From the NCBI GenBank assembly GCA_964623885.1, contig CAZUVM010000187.1, positions 1 to 39,932 on the forward strand: a stretch of 39,932 nucleotides of DNA, written 5' to 3'. Below the pieces are notes generated by a model. The model ran no database searches and was not told the origin of the DNA. It was given only the letters and a program-made list of their open reading frames with translations. Position 1 is the stretch's first letter, and every line of letters starts with the position of its first letter. This DNA is from CAZUVM01 sp964623885. Lineage in GTDB: Bacteria > Verrucomicrobiota > Verrucomicrobiia > Limisphaerales > UBA8199. The translations under genes and the position numbers were made by a program. This document shows positions 1-7,992 of this stretch, in pieces.

Positions 1-116
1 GCAGGATTGGGCAGCCCGGGCTTATCGAATTCATCCGACCACACGAGTTTCCAATCGCCAGCCCAGAGCGAGCCAGCGGCCAGCGTGAGCAACCAAGTCG
101 CGAATTGTCTTTTCAT
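1..116 (-). CDS. Secreted glycoside hydrolase family 16-like protein, 5' end only
   Basis: A minus-strand frame opens with ATG at 116 and stays open to the window edge (38 codons). It starts with a typical signal peptide: a basic MKRQ start, the hydrophobic stretch FATWLLTLAAGSLW, then an AGDW cleavage region. The mature part begins with WKLVWSDEFDKPGLPNP. The W-S-D-E-F segment followed by a Pro-rich stretch is the usual N-terminus of GH16 beta-glucanase-like enzymes (laminarinases, agarases and relatives). The catalytic ExDxxE motif would lie beyond the edge, so substrate and integrity cannot be judged. No clear Shine-Dalgarno precedes the ATG. The gene is divergent from the subtilase gene to its right, so positions 117-263 probably hold promoters for both. 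Confidence 0.72.
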   Translation of the reverse strand, partial: MKRQFATWLLTLAAGSLWAGDWKLVWSDEFDKPGLPNP

Positions 117-263
117 ATACGCATTTGAGTTTTGCAACAAAGTGGTGGCGAGGCAATGCGGGATTGTCACGCGAATTGTCTTGCTTATGTAGCTCTAATG
201 ATAGCTAAGTAACCCGTGTGGGGGTTCGAGACTGTTCCAACCCACAATCAGAAAGGTTTCGGT

Positions 264-3200
264 ATGATGAAACTATGCTTTTTCGGTTCGGTGCGGAGAG
301 GTTTTCTAATCTTAATTCAGAAGCGGGCTGAGGTTGAAACTGCCGCAGCTACTGGCATTCCCTTCCCGCGAGCGGCGAACGGTCGCCGTTCGGTCGCTAT
401 ATGGGGACATGCTTTTCAGCAATGGGCGTGCTTGTTCACACTCGCGTTTTGGTGCGTCGCCGCCTCTGCTGGCCACAGCAAGGTAGTAGTTTCGGCGGCG
501 AGGCACAAGGTTCAGGTAAACAATGGTATTCTGGCCTCTGAGCTCGAAGCCAACGGGGCAAGACTGGTTGCCGATTATGGCAACTACCGATTGTATGAGG
601 TGGATCAACTACCGGTCGGCATCGCCGGACGTAGTGAGCTTGAGCCGCGCGATCATTATAATTTCATCGAGCTGAATGCGGAACGGCTCGACACGAGCAA
701 AGCGGAAGTCCAGGCGACGCGCAAAGCGCTCGGGCAGTTTCAAGGCAAGCGGCTTCACCTGGTCCAATTTGCCGGGCCAATACAGCCGGCCTGGCGGGAA
801 CAACTGGCTCAGGCTGGCGTGGCCATCGTCAGTTACATCCCGGAAAACGCTTACCTGATATACGGGGATTCAGCGGGGCTCGGCCGAATCCAAGCTCTGG
901 CCGCTGCGGCGGCGCACATCCAATGGGAAGGCGCTTACCTCGATAATTATAAAATCCATCCGCGCGCCCGAGCGATTGATGGCCAAGGCAAGCCGCGGAA
1001 TATCGGCACCGAACTTTTCGCGATTCAACTAGTGGCTGATCCTGCTGCAAACTCCGCCACTTTGGCGCTGATCGACCAATTGAAAAAGGAAGTGCAGTCG
1101 CAGCGCGAGGTCCTCAATTACGTTAACCTGATTGTTTCCTTCAAATCGCCAGAATTGATCAAGATCATCGCCACTCAGCCCGAGGTCGTTTCGATTCAGC
1201 CCTATTTTGAACCGCAAAAGTACGATGAACGCCAGGATCAAATCGTGGCTGGCAACCTGGTCAATGGGGTGCCTTCAGGACCGGGATATCTGACCTGGCT
1301 TGCGAGCAAAGGCTTTACACAAGCCCAGTTTACCAAGTCCAGTTTTGCGGTTGACGTTTCTGATAGCGGGATTGATAACGGCACGCGGACACCATTTCAT
1401 CCGGGGCTTTACAATCTGGGTGATACCAATAGCCAGAGCCGGGTCGCGTACAATCGGCTCGAAGGGACCGCGAACTCCGGCAGCACGCTGGCCGGGTGCG
1501 ACGGCCATGGGACCCTGAACTCTCACGTGATCGGCGGCTACGACGATGTGCTCGGTTTCCCGTACGCGGACGACAGCGGTTATCATTACGGCCTGGGCAC
1601 ATGCCCATTTGTTAAGGTGGGCTCGTCCGTCATTTTCGATCCAGATACCTTTACCCGGCCCAATTTCACCAGGCTGCAATCGGATGCGTACCGGGACGGA
1701 GCGCGCATCAGTAACAACAGTTGGGGTTCTTCCGGCTTTGGTTTGTACTCACCAGCCTCGCAGGAATATGACTCCTTGGTACGGGATGCCCAACCATCAA
1801 ATTCTCCTAACCCCAGCCCGGGCAATCAGGAGATGGTGATCGTTTTCGCCAACGGAAACTCGGGCCAATTCGGCAGTGAAACCGTGTCACCACCGGCGAC
1901 GGGCAAAAACATTTTCAGCATCGGCGCCGGGGAAAACGTCCAACCGATTGGGATCCTGGATGGTTGCGATTTGGCAGACTCGGATGCCGACAACGCGAAT
2001 GATGTGATTTTTTTCTCCAGCCTCGGGCCCTGCGCCGACGGCCGGCACAAACCGGATTTGATGGCGCCGGGCACGCGCGTCACTGGCGGAGTCGTCCAGG
2101 CCGCTTTCCCGACCGGAACCGGCCAGGCAGATGCATGCTTTATCGGCTCGGGCGTTTGCGGATTAACAGCCACCTACATGTTTTTTCCAACGAACCAACA
2201 ACTGTTCACAATTTCCTCTGGGACCAGCCATTCCACCCCGTGCGTAGCCGGCGCTTGCGCTTTGCTGCGCCAGTATTTCATCAATACGTACGCCAATACT
2301 CCCAGCCCGGCCATGACGAAGGCTTATTTGATGAACTCAGCCCGATACATGACCGGGACTGGCGCCAACGATACGCTTTGGTCCGATAGCCAGGGAATGG
2401 GCGAATTGGACCTCGGCCGGGCATTCGATGGGGCGAGGCGGGTTCTGCGCGACCAATTGGCCGCCGACCTGTTCACACAGAGCGGACAATCATTGACGTT
2501 TGTGTATCAGGTTGCCGATTTGAGCAAACCGTTCCGGGTAACGGTGGCGTGGACTGATGCACCTGGCAGCACAACGGGCCATGCGTATAACAACAACCTG
2601 GACCTCACTGTTACAATCGGCGGAGTAACTTATAAAGGGAATGTGTTCAGCGGCCAGTATTCGACACTCGGCGGAATTGCGGATAACGAGAACAATGTTG
2701 AAAGCGTTTTCCTCCCGGCGGGTACCTCCGGCCTGGTGACGATTACAATTACGGCCACCAGCATCAATTCCGATGGCGTCCCGAATAACGGCTTGGCGCT
2801 CGACCAGGATTTCGCCCTCGTCGCTTACAACGTTCTTCCGCCCCCGCCTATCATCGACAGCATCCAGCCGGCAAATCTCAAGGTCCTGATGGGCCAACCG
2901 GCCTCGTTTACGGTGAACGCCCACGGAGTGGCGGCCCTTGGTTACCAATGGTTCAAAGCTGGCAGCGTGATTGCCGGAGCGACCAACAGCCTGTATTCCA
3001 TCGACTTTACACAACCTTCTGATTCCGGCGCCTACTCGGTCGTGGTGACGAACATCTACGGTTCGACCAGCACCAATGCTACGCTGACCGTGGTGCCGAC
3101 GGTGCCGCTTCCGTTGGCGCTGGATACGCTCAACAGCGCGGCCTTCGGCTGGACGAGTGATCAGCCTACCCCGTGGTACGGTCAGACGAATATGTTCCGA

Positions 3201-4841
3201 TTGTCGGGCACCAACGGCGCCGCAGGCCGCAGCTACTTCATTGGTGACAATCAACAAAGCACCCTCTACACCATCATTAACGGACCTGGAACGCTCAGTT
3301 TTTATTGGAAGGTTTCGTCGCAGACTAACGCAGATATCCTGTCTTTCTCCGATCAAGCTTCCGGGCTTAGCTATAATGCGCAGATTTCCGGGGAAGTGGA
3401 CTGGACCAAACAGACTTATCTGCTGCCCGGTGGCTCACAGCTCCTCCAGTGGACTTTCGCCAAGGATGCCACGACTAGCGCCGGCCAGGACGCCGGGTTT
3501 TTGGACCAGGTCAGTTTTACGCCGGGCTTTATCCTTCCGACAATTACCACTCAACCGGTTGGCCGCGGCATCCTGGCGAGTGTGCCGGTCACGTTCACCG
3601 TTCGAGCCACTGGCACGCCGGTCCTGAGTTATCAATGGCGTTTCAACGGCGTCGATATTCCGGGTGCAACCTCGACCTCTTTGTCACTGACGAGCCCAAC
3701 GGCTCTCGATTCCGGGTCGTACTCGGTGCGCGTTTCGAATCCTTTCGGGACGACGAATAGTGTTGACGCCTACCTGGGCGTCGTCCCCCTAGTCGTGCGC
3801 GGGGACAACTCGCTGGGGCAAATCGGCATATCCGTTCTGGCCACGAATGTGACCAGCATTGCCGCCGGGGCGTGGCATAGCTTGATATTGCGCGGCGATG
3901 GAACCTTGCTGGCTTGGGGTGAGAACTACGATGGCCAATGCAACGTCTCCGGTATGCACGATATCATGGCTGTCGCCGCGGGTGGCTACCATAGCCTGGG
4001 GATTCAGCGTGATGGAACAGTAGTGGGCTGGGGCGCCAACTACAGTGGTCAGGCATCGCCTCCGGCAGGATTGTCGAACATCACGGCCATTGCTGCCGGC
4101 ACCTGGCACAGTCTCGCCTTGCGCACGGATGGGACAGTGGCTGCCTGGGGCGACAACAGTCTCGGCCAATGCAGCGTTCCGCCAGGGCTAAAGAATGTTA
4201 TTGGTATTGCCGCTAACGGGAATCACAGCCTGGCGCTGAGTGCTGACGGCACCGTAATCGCCTGGGGCGAGAACACTGATGCATCCGGAAGTTTCGCCGG
4301 CCAATCCATCGTGCCGCCCGGGTTAGCGAATGTTACCGCCATCGGCGCCGGGGATTACAACAGCCTCGCGGTGACAGCCGGCGGTGGCATGGTGGGTTGG
4401 GGTGATAATTCCCAAGGCCAGTCCCAGGCGCCCGAAAGCGCCTCTGGTACCATTGGAATCGTGGGAGGAGGCGCTCATACCATCGCGCTCATGAGTGACA
4501 GCACGGTGGTGGCTTGGGGCAACGACTGGAATGGGCAGTGCGATTTCGGCGCAGGTGTCTCCAATGTGGTCGCCATTGCCGCCGGCAATTCACACAGTGT
4601 CTTGCTTGAGGGTAACCGCCTGGCGCCTCCACAGCTCCTTTATCCCATACGGAAGGCCAAACAATTCAGTATTTGGGTGCAAACCATGTACGGCAAGAAC
4701 TATGCCCTGGAATATACTACTGCGTTAGCCGGTTCAAACTGGGTTCGGGTGACAACGGTTCACGGTAACGGCGCACGGCAGTTCTTTGTAGACCCAGCAG
4801 CCACTGGTCTGCAGCGTTATTACCGAGTGCGGCAGTTCTGA
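264..4841 (+). CDS. Secreted subtilisin-like (S8, KP-43 type) serine protease with Ig-like domains and a C-terminal RCC1 propeller
   Basis: Extracellular protease of about 1525 residues. I chose the ATG at 264 because AGAAAGG lies 7 nt upstream; an in-frame GTG at 216 is possible. The hydrophobic signal core is unusually far in (about residues 54-69, ending ASA). A long prosegment follows, then the S8 domain with the catalytic triad: Asp367 in SDSGID, His415 in DGHGT, Ser655 in SSGTSHSTP, and ANGNSG as the oxyanion-hole motif. Residues 741-857 resemble the beta-sandwich that follows the catalytic domain in KP-43 proteases. Then come an Ig-like domain (about 860-945), a MAM-like jelly-roll (950-1088), a second Ig-like domain (1092-1175) and seven RCC1-type repeats (1176-1450, AAGxxHSLxL..DGTVxAWG). 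The end (1466-1525) is a module ending YYRVRQF that recurs in the 15641-17497 protein. Fold calls outside S8 and RCC1 are by eye. Confidence 0.9.
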   Translation: MMKLCFFGSVRRGFLILIQKRAEVETAAATGIPFPRAANGRRSVAIWGHAFQQWACLFTLAFWCVAASAGHSKVVVSAARHKVQVNNGILASELEANGARLVADYGNYRLYEVDQLPVGIAGRSELEPRDHYNFIELNAERLDTSKAEVQATRKALGQFQGKRLHLVQFAGPIQPAWREQLAQAGVAIVSYIPENAYLIYGDSAGLGRIQALAAAAAHIQWEGAYLDNYKIHPRARAIDGQGKPRNIGTELFAIQLVADPAANSATLALIDQLKKEVQSQREVLNYVNLIVSFKSPELIKIIATQPEVVSIQPYFEPQKYDERQDQIVAGNLVNGVPSGPGYLTWLASKGFTQAQFTKSSFAVDVSDSGIDNGTRTPFHPGLYNLGDTNSQSRVAYNRLEGTANSGSTLAGCDGHGTLNSHVIGGYDDVLGFPYADDSGYHYGLGTCPFVKVGSSVIFDPDTFTRPNFTRLQSDAYRDGARISNNSWGSSGFGLYSPASQEYDSLVRDAQPSNSPNPSPGNQEMVIVFANGNSGQFGSETVSPPATGKNIFSIGAGENVQPIGILDGCDLADSDADNANDVIFFSSLGPCADGRHKPDLMAPGTRVTGGVVQAAFPTGTGQADACFIGSGVCGLTATYMFFPTNQQLFTISSGTSHSTPCVAGACALLRQYFINTYANTPSPAMTKAYLMNSARYMTGTGANDTLWSDSQGMGELDLGRAFDGARRVLRDQLAADLFTQSGQSLTFVYQVADLSKPFRVTVAWTDAPGSTTGHAYNNNLDLTVTIGGVTYKGNVFSGQYSTLGGIADNENNVESVFLPAGTSGLVTITITATSINSDGVPNNGLALDQDFALVAYNVLPPPPIIDSIQPANLKVLMGQPASFTVNAHGVAALGYQWFKAGSVIAGATNSLYSIDFTQPSDSGAYSVVVTNIYGSTSTNATLTVVPTVPLPLALDTLNSAAFGWTSDQPTPWYGQTNMFRLSGTNGAAGRSYFIGDNQQSTLYTIINGPGTLSFYWKVSSQTNADILSFSDQASGLSYNAQISGEVDWTKQTYLLPGGSQLLQWTFAKDATTSAGQDAGFLDQVSFTPGFILPTITTQPVGRGILASVPVTFTVRATGTPVLSYQWRFNGVDIPGATSTSLSLTSPTALDSGSYSVRVSNPFGTTNSVDAYLGVVPLVVRGDNSLGQIGISVLATNVTSIAAGAWHSLILRGDGTLLAWGENYDGQCNVSGMHDIMAVAAGGYHSLGIQRDGTVVGWGANYSGQASPPAGLSNITAIAAGTWHSLALRTDGTVAAWGDNSLGQCSVPPGLKNVIGIAANGNHSLALSADGTVIAWGENTDASGSFAGQSIVPPGLANVTAIGAGDYNSLAVTAGGGMVGWGDNSQGQSQAPESASGTIGIVGGGAHTIALMSDSTVVAWGNDWNGQCDFGAGVSNVVAIAAGNSHSVLLEGNRLAPPQLLYPIRKAKQFSIWVQTMYGKNYALEYTTALAGSNWVRVTTVHGNGARQFFVDPAATGLQRYYRVRQF

Positions 4842-4963
4842 GAGGACACAGCTGTTTCGGTGTATTCACCGCTTAGGTACTGTTGAAGCGCAGCCCATCC
4901 GACTTGCGCAAATCAAGGAGATGGCGGAGAATCTCGGTTGTCCACATAAACCTCCAAATCAAT

Positions 4964-5992
4964 ATGAAACGACGTGTATTTCTTAAGACCGTGGGTGGGG
5001 CAGCCGGCGCTGCGGCGCTGGGTTTGCCGGATTTGTTAGCGGCACCGGTGGAAAAAGTGGCTGGCCTGGAACGGCGTGTCCTGGGCCGCACGGGACAGAA
5101 ACTTTCGGTCGTATGCTTCCCGGGCTTGTCCCTGACGCATTGCGATCAGGACAAAGGCACGGCTGCCTTGCACGATGCATTCGAGCGGGGCGTGAATTAT
5201 TTCGATGTGGCGCCGAATTACGGCAACGGCGACGCCGAGATTAAGATGGGCATCGGGATGCAAGGAATGGATCGCAGCAAGTATTTTCTGGCCTGCAAGA
5301 CACATAAGCGTGACAAGGCCGGCGCGCAGATGGAACTCGATCGTTCGTTGAAGCGGCTCAAGACCGATCATTTCGATCTTTATCAACTGCACCACCTGGT
5401 GCGTCCGAAAGAAGTCGAGGACGTTTTTGGTGACGAGGGAGCGATGGATGTGATTCTGAAGGCGCGGGAGCAAGGCAAGCTGAAATACATCGGCTTTTCG
5501 GCCCACACGACCAAGGCTGCACTTCAGGCGATGAAGCAGTTCAAGTTCGATTCAGTGATGTTTCCGATTAACTTCGTCGAGTACTACACGCACGGATTCG
5601 GCAAGGAAGTGCTGGCGCTGGCCAACGAACAAGGCGCCGGTGTGCTGGCTATCAAGCCGCTCTCCTGGGGCGCCTGGCAGAAGGATGCGGTCAAAGACCG
5701 CGAATGGTGGTACCGCTCAACGGAAGAACCAAAAACTGTTTCGTTGGCTGTGCGTTTTTCATTGTCCCAGCCCGGTGTCGTTTCGTGTATCCCGACGTCA
5801 TTTGTGGAGTTGCTGGATAAGGCCATCGAAGCCGCCAAATCGTACACACCATTGGATGATTCCGCGGTGGCAGAATTGAAACGCATGGCCGAGAACCGCG
5901 GCTCCATCTTCGAGGCCGAAGAGAAGCAAGTGGCCCTGAATTTGCCGCACCGCATGCCCGGCTGTCCATACAGCCCGCATGAGGAGGTGTAG
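4964..5992 (+). CDS. Tat-exported aldo/keto reductase family oxidoreductase
   Basis: NAD(P)H-dependent carbonyl/alcohol oxidoreductase of the AKR superfamily, 342 residues. An upstream in-frame start at 4883 exists, but the ATG at 4964 puts a twin-arginine signal (KRRVFLKTVGG followed by an Ala-rich core) exactly at the N-terminus, so that start is preferred. The classic AKR tetrad is present: Asp81 and Tyr86 in FDVAPNYG, Lys112 in ACKTHK, and His143 in LYQLHH. The Tat signal implies export in folded form, with cofactor, to the periplasm. The substrate cannot be read from the sequence; exported AKR and Gfo/Idh/MocA proteins in this phylum are usually linked to sugar or polysaccharide metabolism. 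The stop codon lies 8 nt from the stop of the convergent Gfo/Idh/MocA gene, which has the same kind of export signal. Confidence 0.9.
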   Translation: MKRRVFLKTVGGAAGAAALGLPDLLAAPVEKVAGLERRVLGRTGQKLSVVCFPGLSLTHCDQDKGTAALHDAFERGVNYFDVAPNYGNGDAEIKMGIGMQGMDRSKYFLACKTHKRDKAGAQMELDRSLKRLKTDHFDLYQLHHLVRPKEVEDVFGDEGAMDVILKAREQGKLKYIGFSAHTTKAALQAMKQFKFDSVMFPINFVEYYTHGFGKEVLALANEQGAGVLAIKPLSWGAWQKDAVKDREWWYRSTEEPKTVSLAVRFSLSQPGVVSCIPTSFVELLDKAIEAAKSYTPLDDSAVAELKRMAENRGSIFEAEEKQVALNLPHRMPGCPYSPHEEV

Positions 5993-6000
5993 GGTCGAGC

Positions 6001-7356
6001 TTACGGTCCCAGCCGCCAGCCTTCGCGATAGGGTGGATTCAACAGAAGATTCGCTTCCGGCGAGTTCGAGAAGCGCGTGCCGGCTGAGTTCCATTCCAGT
6101 TTCGTGCCGGGCAATTTGATGGCGATAACGCCCAGCAATGCCACTTCCGTGAGCGGCCCGCCGTAAGAAAAGTCGGAACCGGCGTGGTTGCCGTTTTTGA
6201 TCGCTTCAAGCCAATTCAAGTGGTGCTCTTTGGCGCGGGGGATTGTCTTGGCCGGTTTTTTATACGCGTCCATGCGGGCCTGCGGAATCAGTCGAACCTG
6301 GCCGGCCCCATGTGAGCCGTAGACAATCGTTCCTTTGTCACCCATCACAACGGCGCCGGTGTCGACGTGATCGTCGGCCTCAAGTTCGGGCGGGCGCGGA
6401 ATGTGTTCGGAGCCGCTATACCAGCGCAGTGTAACTGGGCCACGTTTTCCCTTGGCCGGGAACTGGTAGGTAATGATTTCACCGCGAGGGAATGAATCGC
6501 CCTGGGTTTTGGGATCGTAGTTTTTAACTTCGGCCTGAATCGTGGAGGGTGCGCCAAGATCCAGCGCCCAAAACACCGGGTCGACGACATGGCACGCCCA
6601 GTCGCCAACGGTGCCGTTGCCGAAAGGCGTCCAGGAGCGCCAGCGGCCCGGCAGATAGGCTGGGTGATACGGCCGCTTGGCGGCTGGGCCGAGCCACTGG
6701 TCCCAGTCCAAAGTAGCCGGCACGTCATGGTGCTCCGAGAGGCGAGGCAATTCATCGAGGGCGCAATTGCTGTAGTTGCAGCCGGCGTGGATCGTGTGAA
6801 CGTTGCCGATGGCGCCATCCCAAACCCATTCACAAAAGTCACGAATCGAATCGAAGGAGTGGCCCTGGTTGCCGAGCTGGGTCACGACCTTTCGTTCGCG
6901 CGCAGCCTGCATGAGTTGGCGCACCTCATAAATTGAATGGGCCAGCGGTTTTTCGCAGTAAACATGCTTGCCGTGTTGGATGGCAGCCATGGCCGCGACT
7001 GCATGGAAGTGGTCAGGCGTGGCCACGAGGACGGCCTCGACGCTGCCCGCAATTTGGTCGAACATTTTTCGATAGTCGCGGAACTGTTTGGCGTCGGGGA
7101 ACTTCTTGAAAGTGCCGGCGGCGTGATCCATATCCACGTCGCACAGCGCGACAATATTTGTGTGTGGTGCCAAAGCGTTGATATCGGCGCCGCCCATGCC
7201 GCCGACGCCGATGCCGGCCAGATTGATTTTCTCGCTGGGAGGCGTTTCGCCGCTCGCAGCAATCACGTGGCGAGGCACCACCGTCATAGCGGCTGCTGCG
7301 GTTGTGGTCGTTCGAAGGAACTGGCGGCGGGTGAAACGGGGGTGGTTCGGATTCAT
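6001..7356 (-). CDS. Tat-exported Gfo/Idh/MocA family oxidoreductase
   Basis: 451-residue NAD(P)-dependent oxidoreductase of the glucose-fructose oxidoreductase/inositol dehydrogenase family. The N-terminus has a twin-arginine motif (TRRQFLRT, residues 9-16) and an Ala-rich hydrophobic stretch, so it is probably exported folded. The Rossmann motif GIGVGGMGG (48-56) and the acidic residue after beta-2 (ALCDVD) indicate dinucleotide binding. The family signature YCEKPLAHS (133-141) supplies the conserved Lys. A substrate domain follows, including WDQWLGPAAKRPYHP, which is typical of the planctomycete/verrucomicrobial branch. The substrate is unknown, probably a sugar or sugar alcohol. It is convergent with the aldo/keto reductase, and no partner gene lies directly upstream on the same strand. 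Confidence 0.92.
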   Translation of the reverse strand: MNPNHPRFTRRQFLRTTTTAAAAMTVVPRHVIAASGETPPSEKINLAGIGVGGMGGADINALAPHTNIVALCDVDMDHAAGTFKKFPDAKQFRDYRKMFDQIAGSVEAVLVATPDHFHAVAAMAAIQHGKHVYCEKPLAHSIYEVRQLMQAARERKVVTQLGNQGHSFDSIRDFCEWVWDGAIGNVHTIHAGCNYSNCALDELPRLSEHHDVPATLDWDQWLGPAAKRPYHPAYLPGRWRSWTPFGNGTVGDWACHVVDPVFWALDLGAPSTIQAEVKNYDPKTQGDSFPRGEIITYQFPAKGKRGPVTLRWYSGSEHIPRPPELEADDHVDTGAVVMGDKGTIVYGSHGAGQVRLIPQARMDAYKKPAKTIPRAKEHHLNWLEAIKNGNHAGSDFSYGGPLTEVALLGVIAIKLPGTKLEWNSAGTRFSNSPEANLLLNPPYREGWRLGP

Positions 7357-7390
7357 AACCTAAGTTGACGTCAGTCGGATTATGGGAGAA

Positions 7391-7456
7391 CCGGCGGGCT
7401 TGGCGAGGAAGAAAACGTTGTTACGTTTCGGCTTGCATGAAGGGCAAGCCCGCCCG
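7391..7456. repeat. Nested inverted repeats upstream of purE
   Basis: Between the divergent oxidoreductase and purE genes, GCTTGC (7431-7436) pairs with GCAAGC (7444-7449) over a 7-nt loop. An outer pair, GCGGGCTT (7394-7401) and AAGCCCGC (7446-7453), could form an alternative long-range stem. There is no T-run, so it does not look like a terminator. It resembles the GC-rich palindromic intergenic repeats elsewhere in this window. An operator or mRNA-leader role for purE is possible but unsupported. Confidence 0.35.
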
Positions 7457-7482
7457 AAGCTACGGCACCAATTTTTTGACCA

Positions 7483-7986
7483 ATGAAGAAAGAAAGTTCA
7501 ATTCCGACGCGTGTGGGTATTTTGATGGGCAGCGATTCAGATTGGCCGACGATGAAAGCGGCCGCCGACGCGTGTGGTGAGTTCGCCATCGGGTGCGAGG
7601 TAAAAGTCATTTCGGCACATCGAGCGCCGCAAGACCTGGCTCGCTACGCGACGGGAGCGCACCGGCGCGGATTGGGAGTCATTATTGCGGGCGCGGGCGG
7701 CGCGGCGCATTTGCCCGGAGTGACGGCCGCCATGACGCCGCTGCCCGTTGTGGGAGTGCCCATCGCGGGCAAGTTCCTGCACGGACTCGATTCCCTGCTG
7801 TCGATCGTCCAAATGCCCGGCGGTGTGCCGGTCGCCACGGTGGCGATTGGCGGGGCGCGCAACGCGGGATTACTGGCGGTCCAGATTTTGGCGGTGGGTG
7901 ACCGGGCGTTACAGGAGAAGTATCTGAAGTTTAAAACCCAGCTCAGAGACGAGTCGCGGGCGAAGAATAAGAATTTGGTTCTGTAA
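7483..7986 (+). CDS. purE: N5-carboxyaminoimidazole ribonucleotide mutase
   Basis: Cytoplasmic enzyme of de novo purine synthesis, converting N5-CAIR to CAIR; 167 residues, the normal length for class I PurE. Diagnostic motifs are complete: GSDSDWPTM (16-24), SAHRAP (44-49, active-site His), AGAGGAAHLPG (69-79) and the GGARNAG region that helps form the octamer active sites. The ATG at 7483 is preceded by an AT-rich stretch without a recognisable Shine-Dalgarno. Class I PurE normally works with PurK, which makes N5-CAIR; no purK is in this window. The gene ends 6 nt from the convergent gltX stop. Confidence 0.96.
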   Translation: MKKESSIPTRVGILMGSDSDWPTMKAAADACGEFAIGCEVKVISAHRAPQDLARYATGAHRRGLGVIIAGAGGAAHLPGVTAAMTPLPVVGVPIAGKFLHGLDSLLSIVQMPGGVPVATVAIGGARNAGLLAVQILAVGDRALQEKYLKFKTQLRDESRAKNKNLVL

Positions 7987-7992
7987 ACGTTG

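Noticed and set aside
7..192. 61-codon plus-strand frame at the left edge
   Set aside because: It is antisense to the GH16 start, which has a clear signal peptide and WSDEF motif.
210..260. tRNA-like GGGGGTTCGAGA segment
   Set aside because: The flanking bases do not form a T-arm or acceptor stem, and no anticodon arm is visible upstream.
2490..3356. 288-codon minus-strand frame in the protease gene
   Set aside because: Antisense shadow of the Ig and MAM-like region, with a very Arg/His-rich composition and no recognisable domain.
3790..4614. Tandem repeats as a CRISPR or satellite array
   Set aside because: The repeats are protein-level RCC1 blades with divergent DNA, not identical DNA repeats with spacers.
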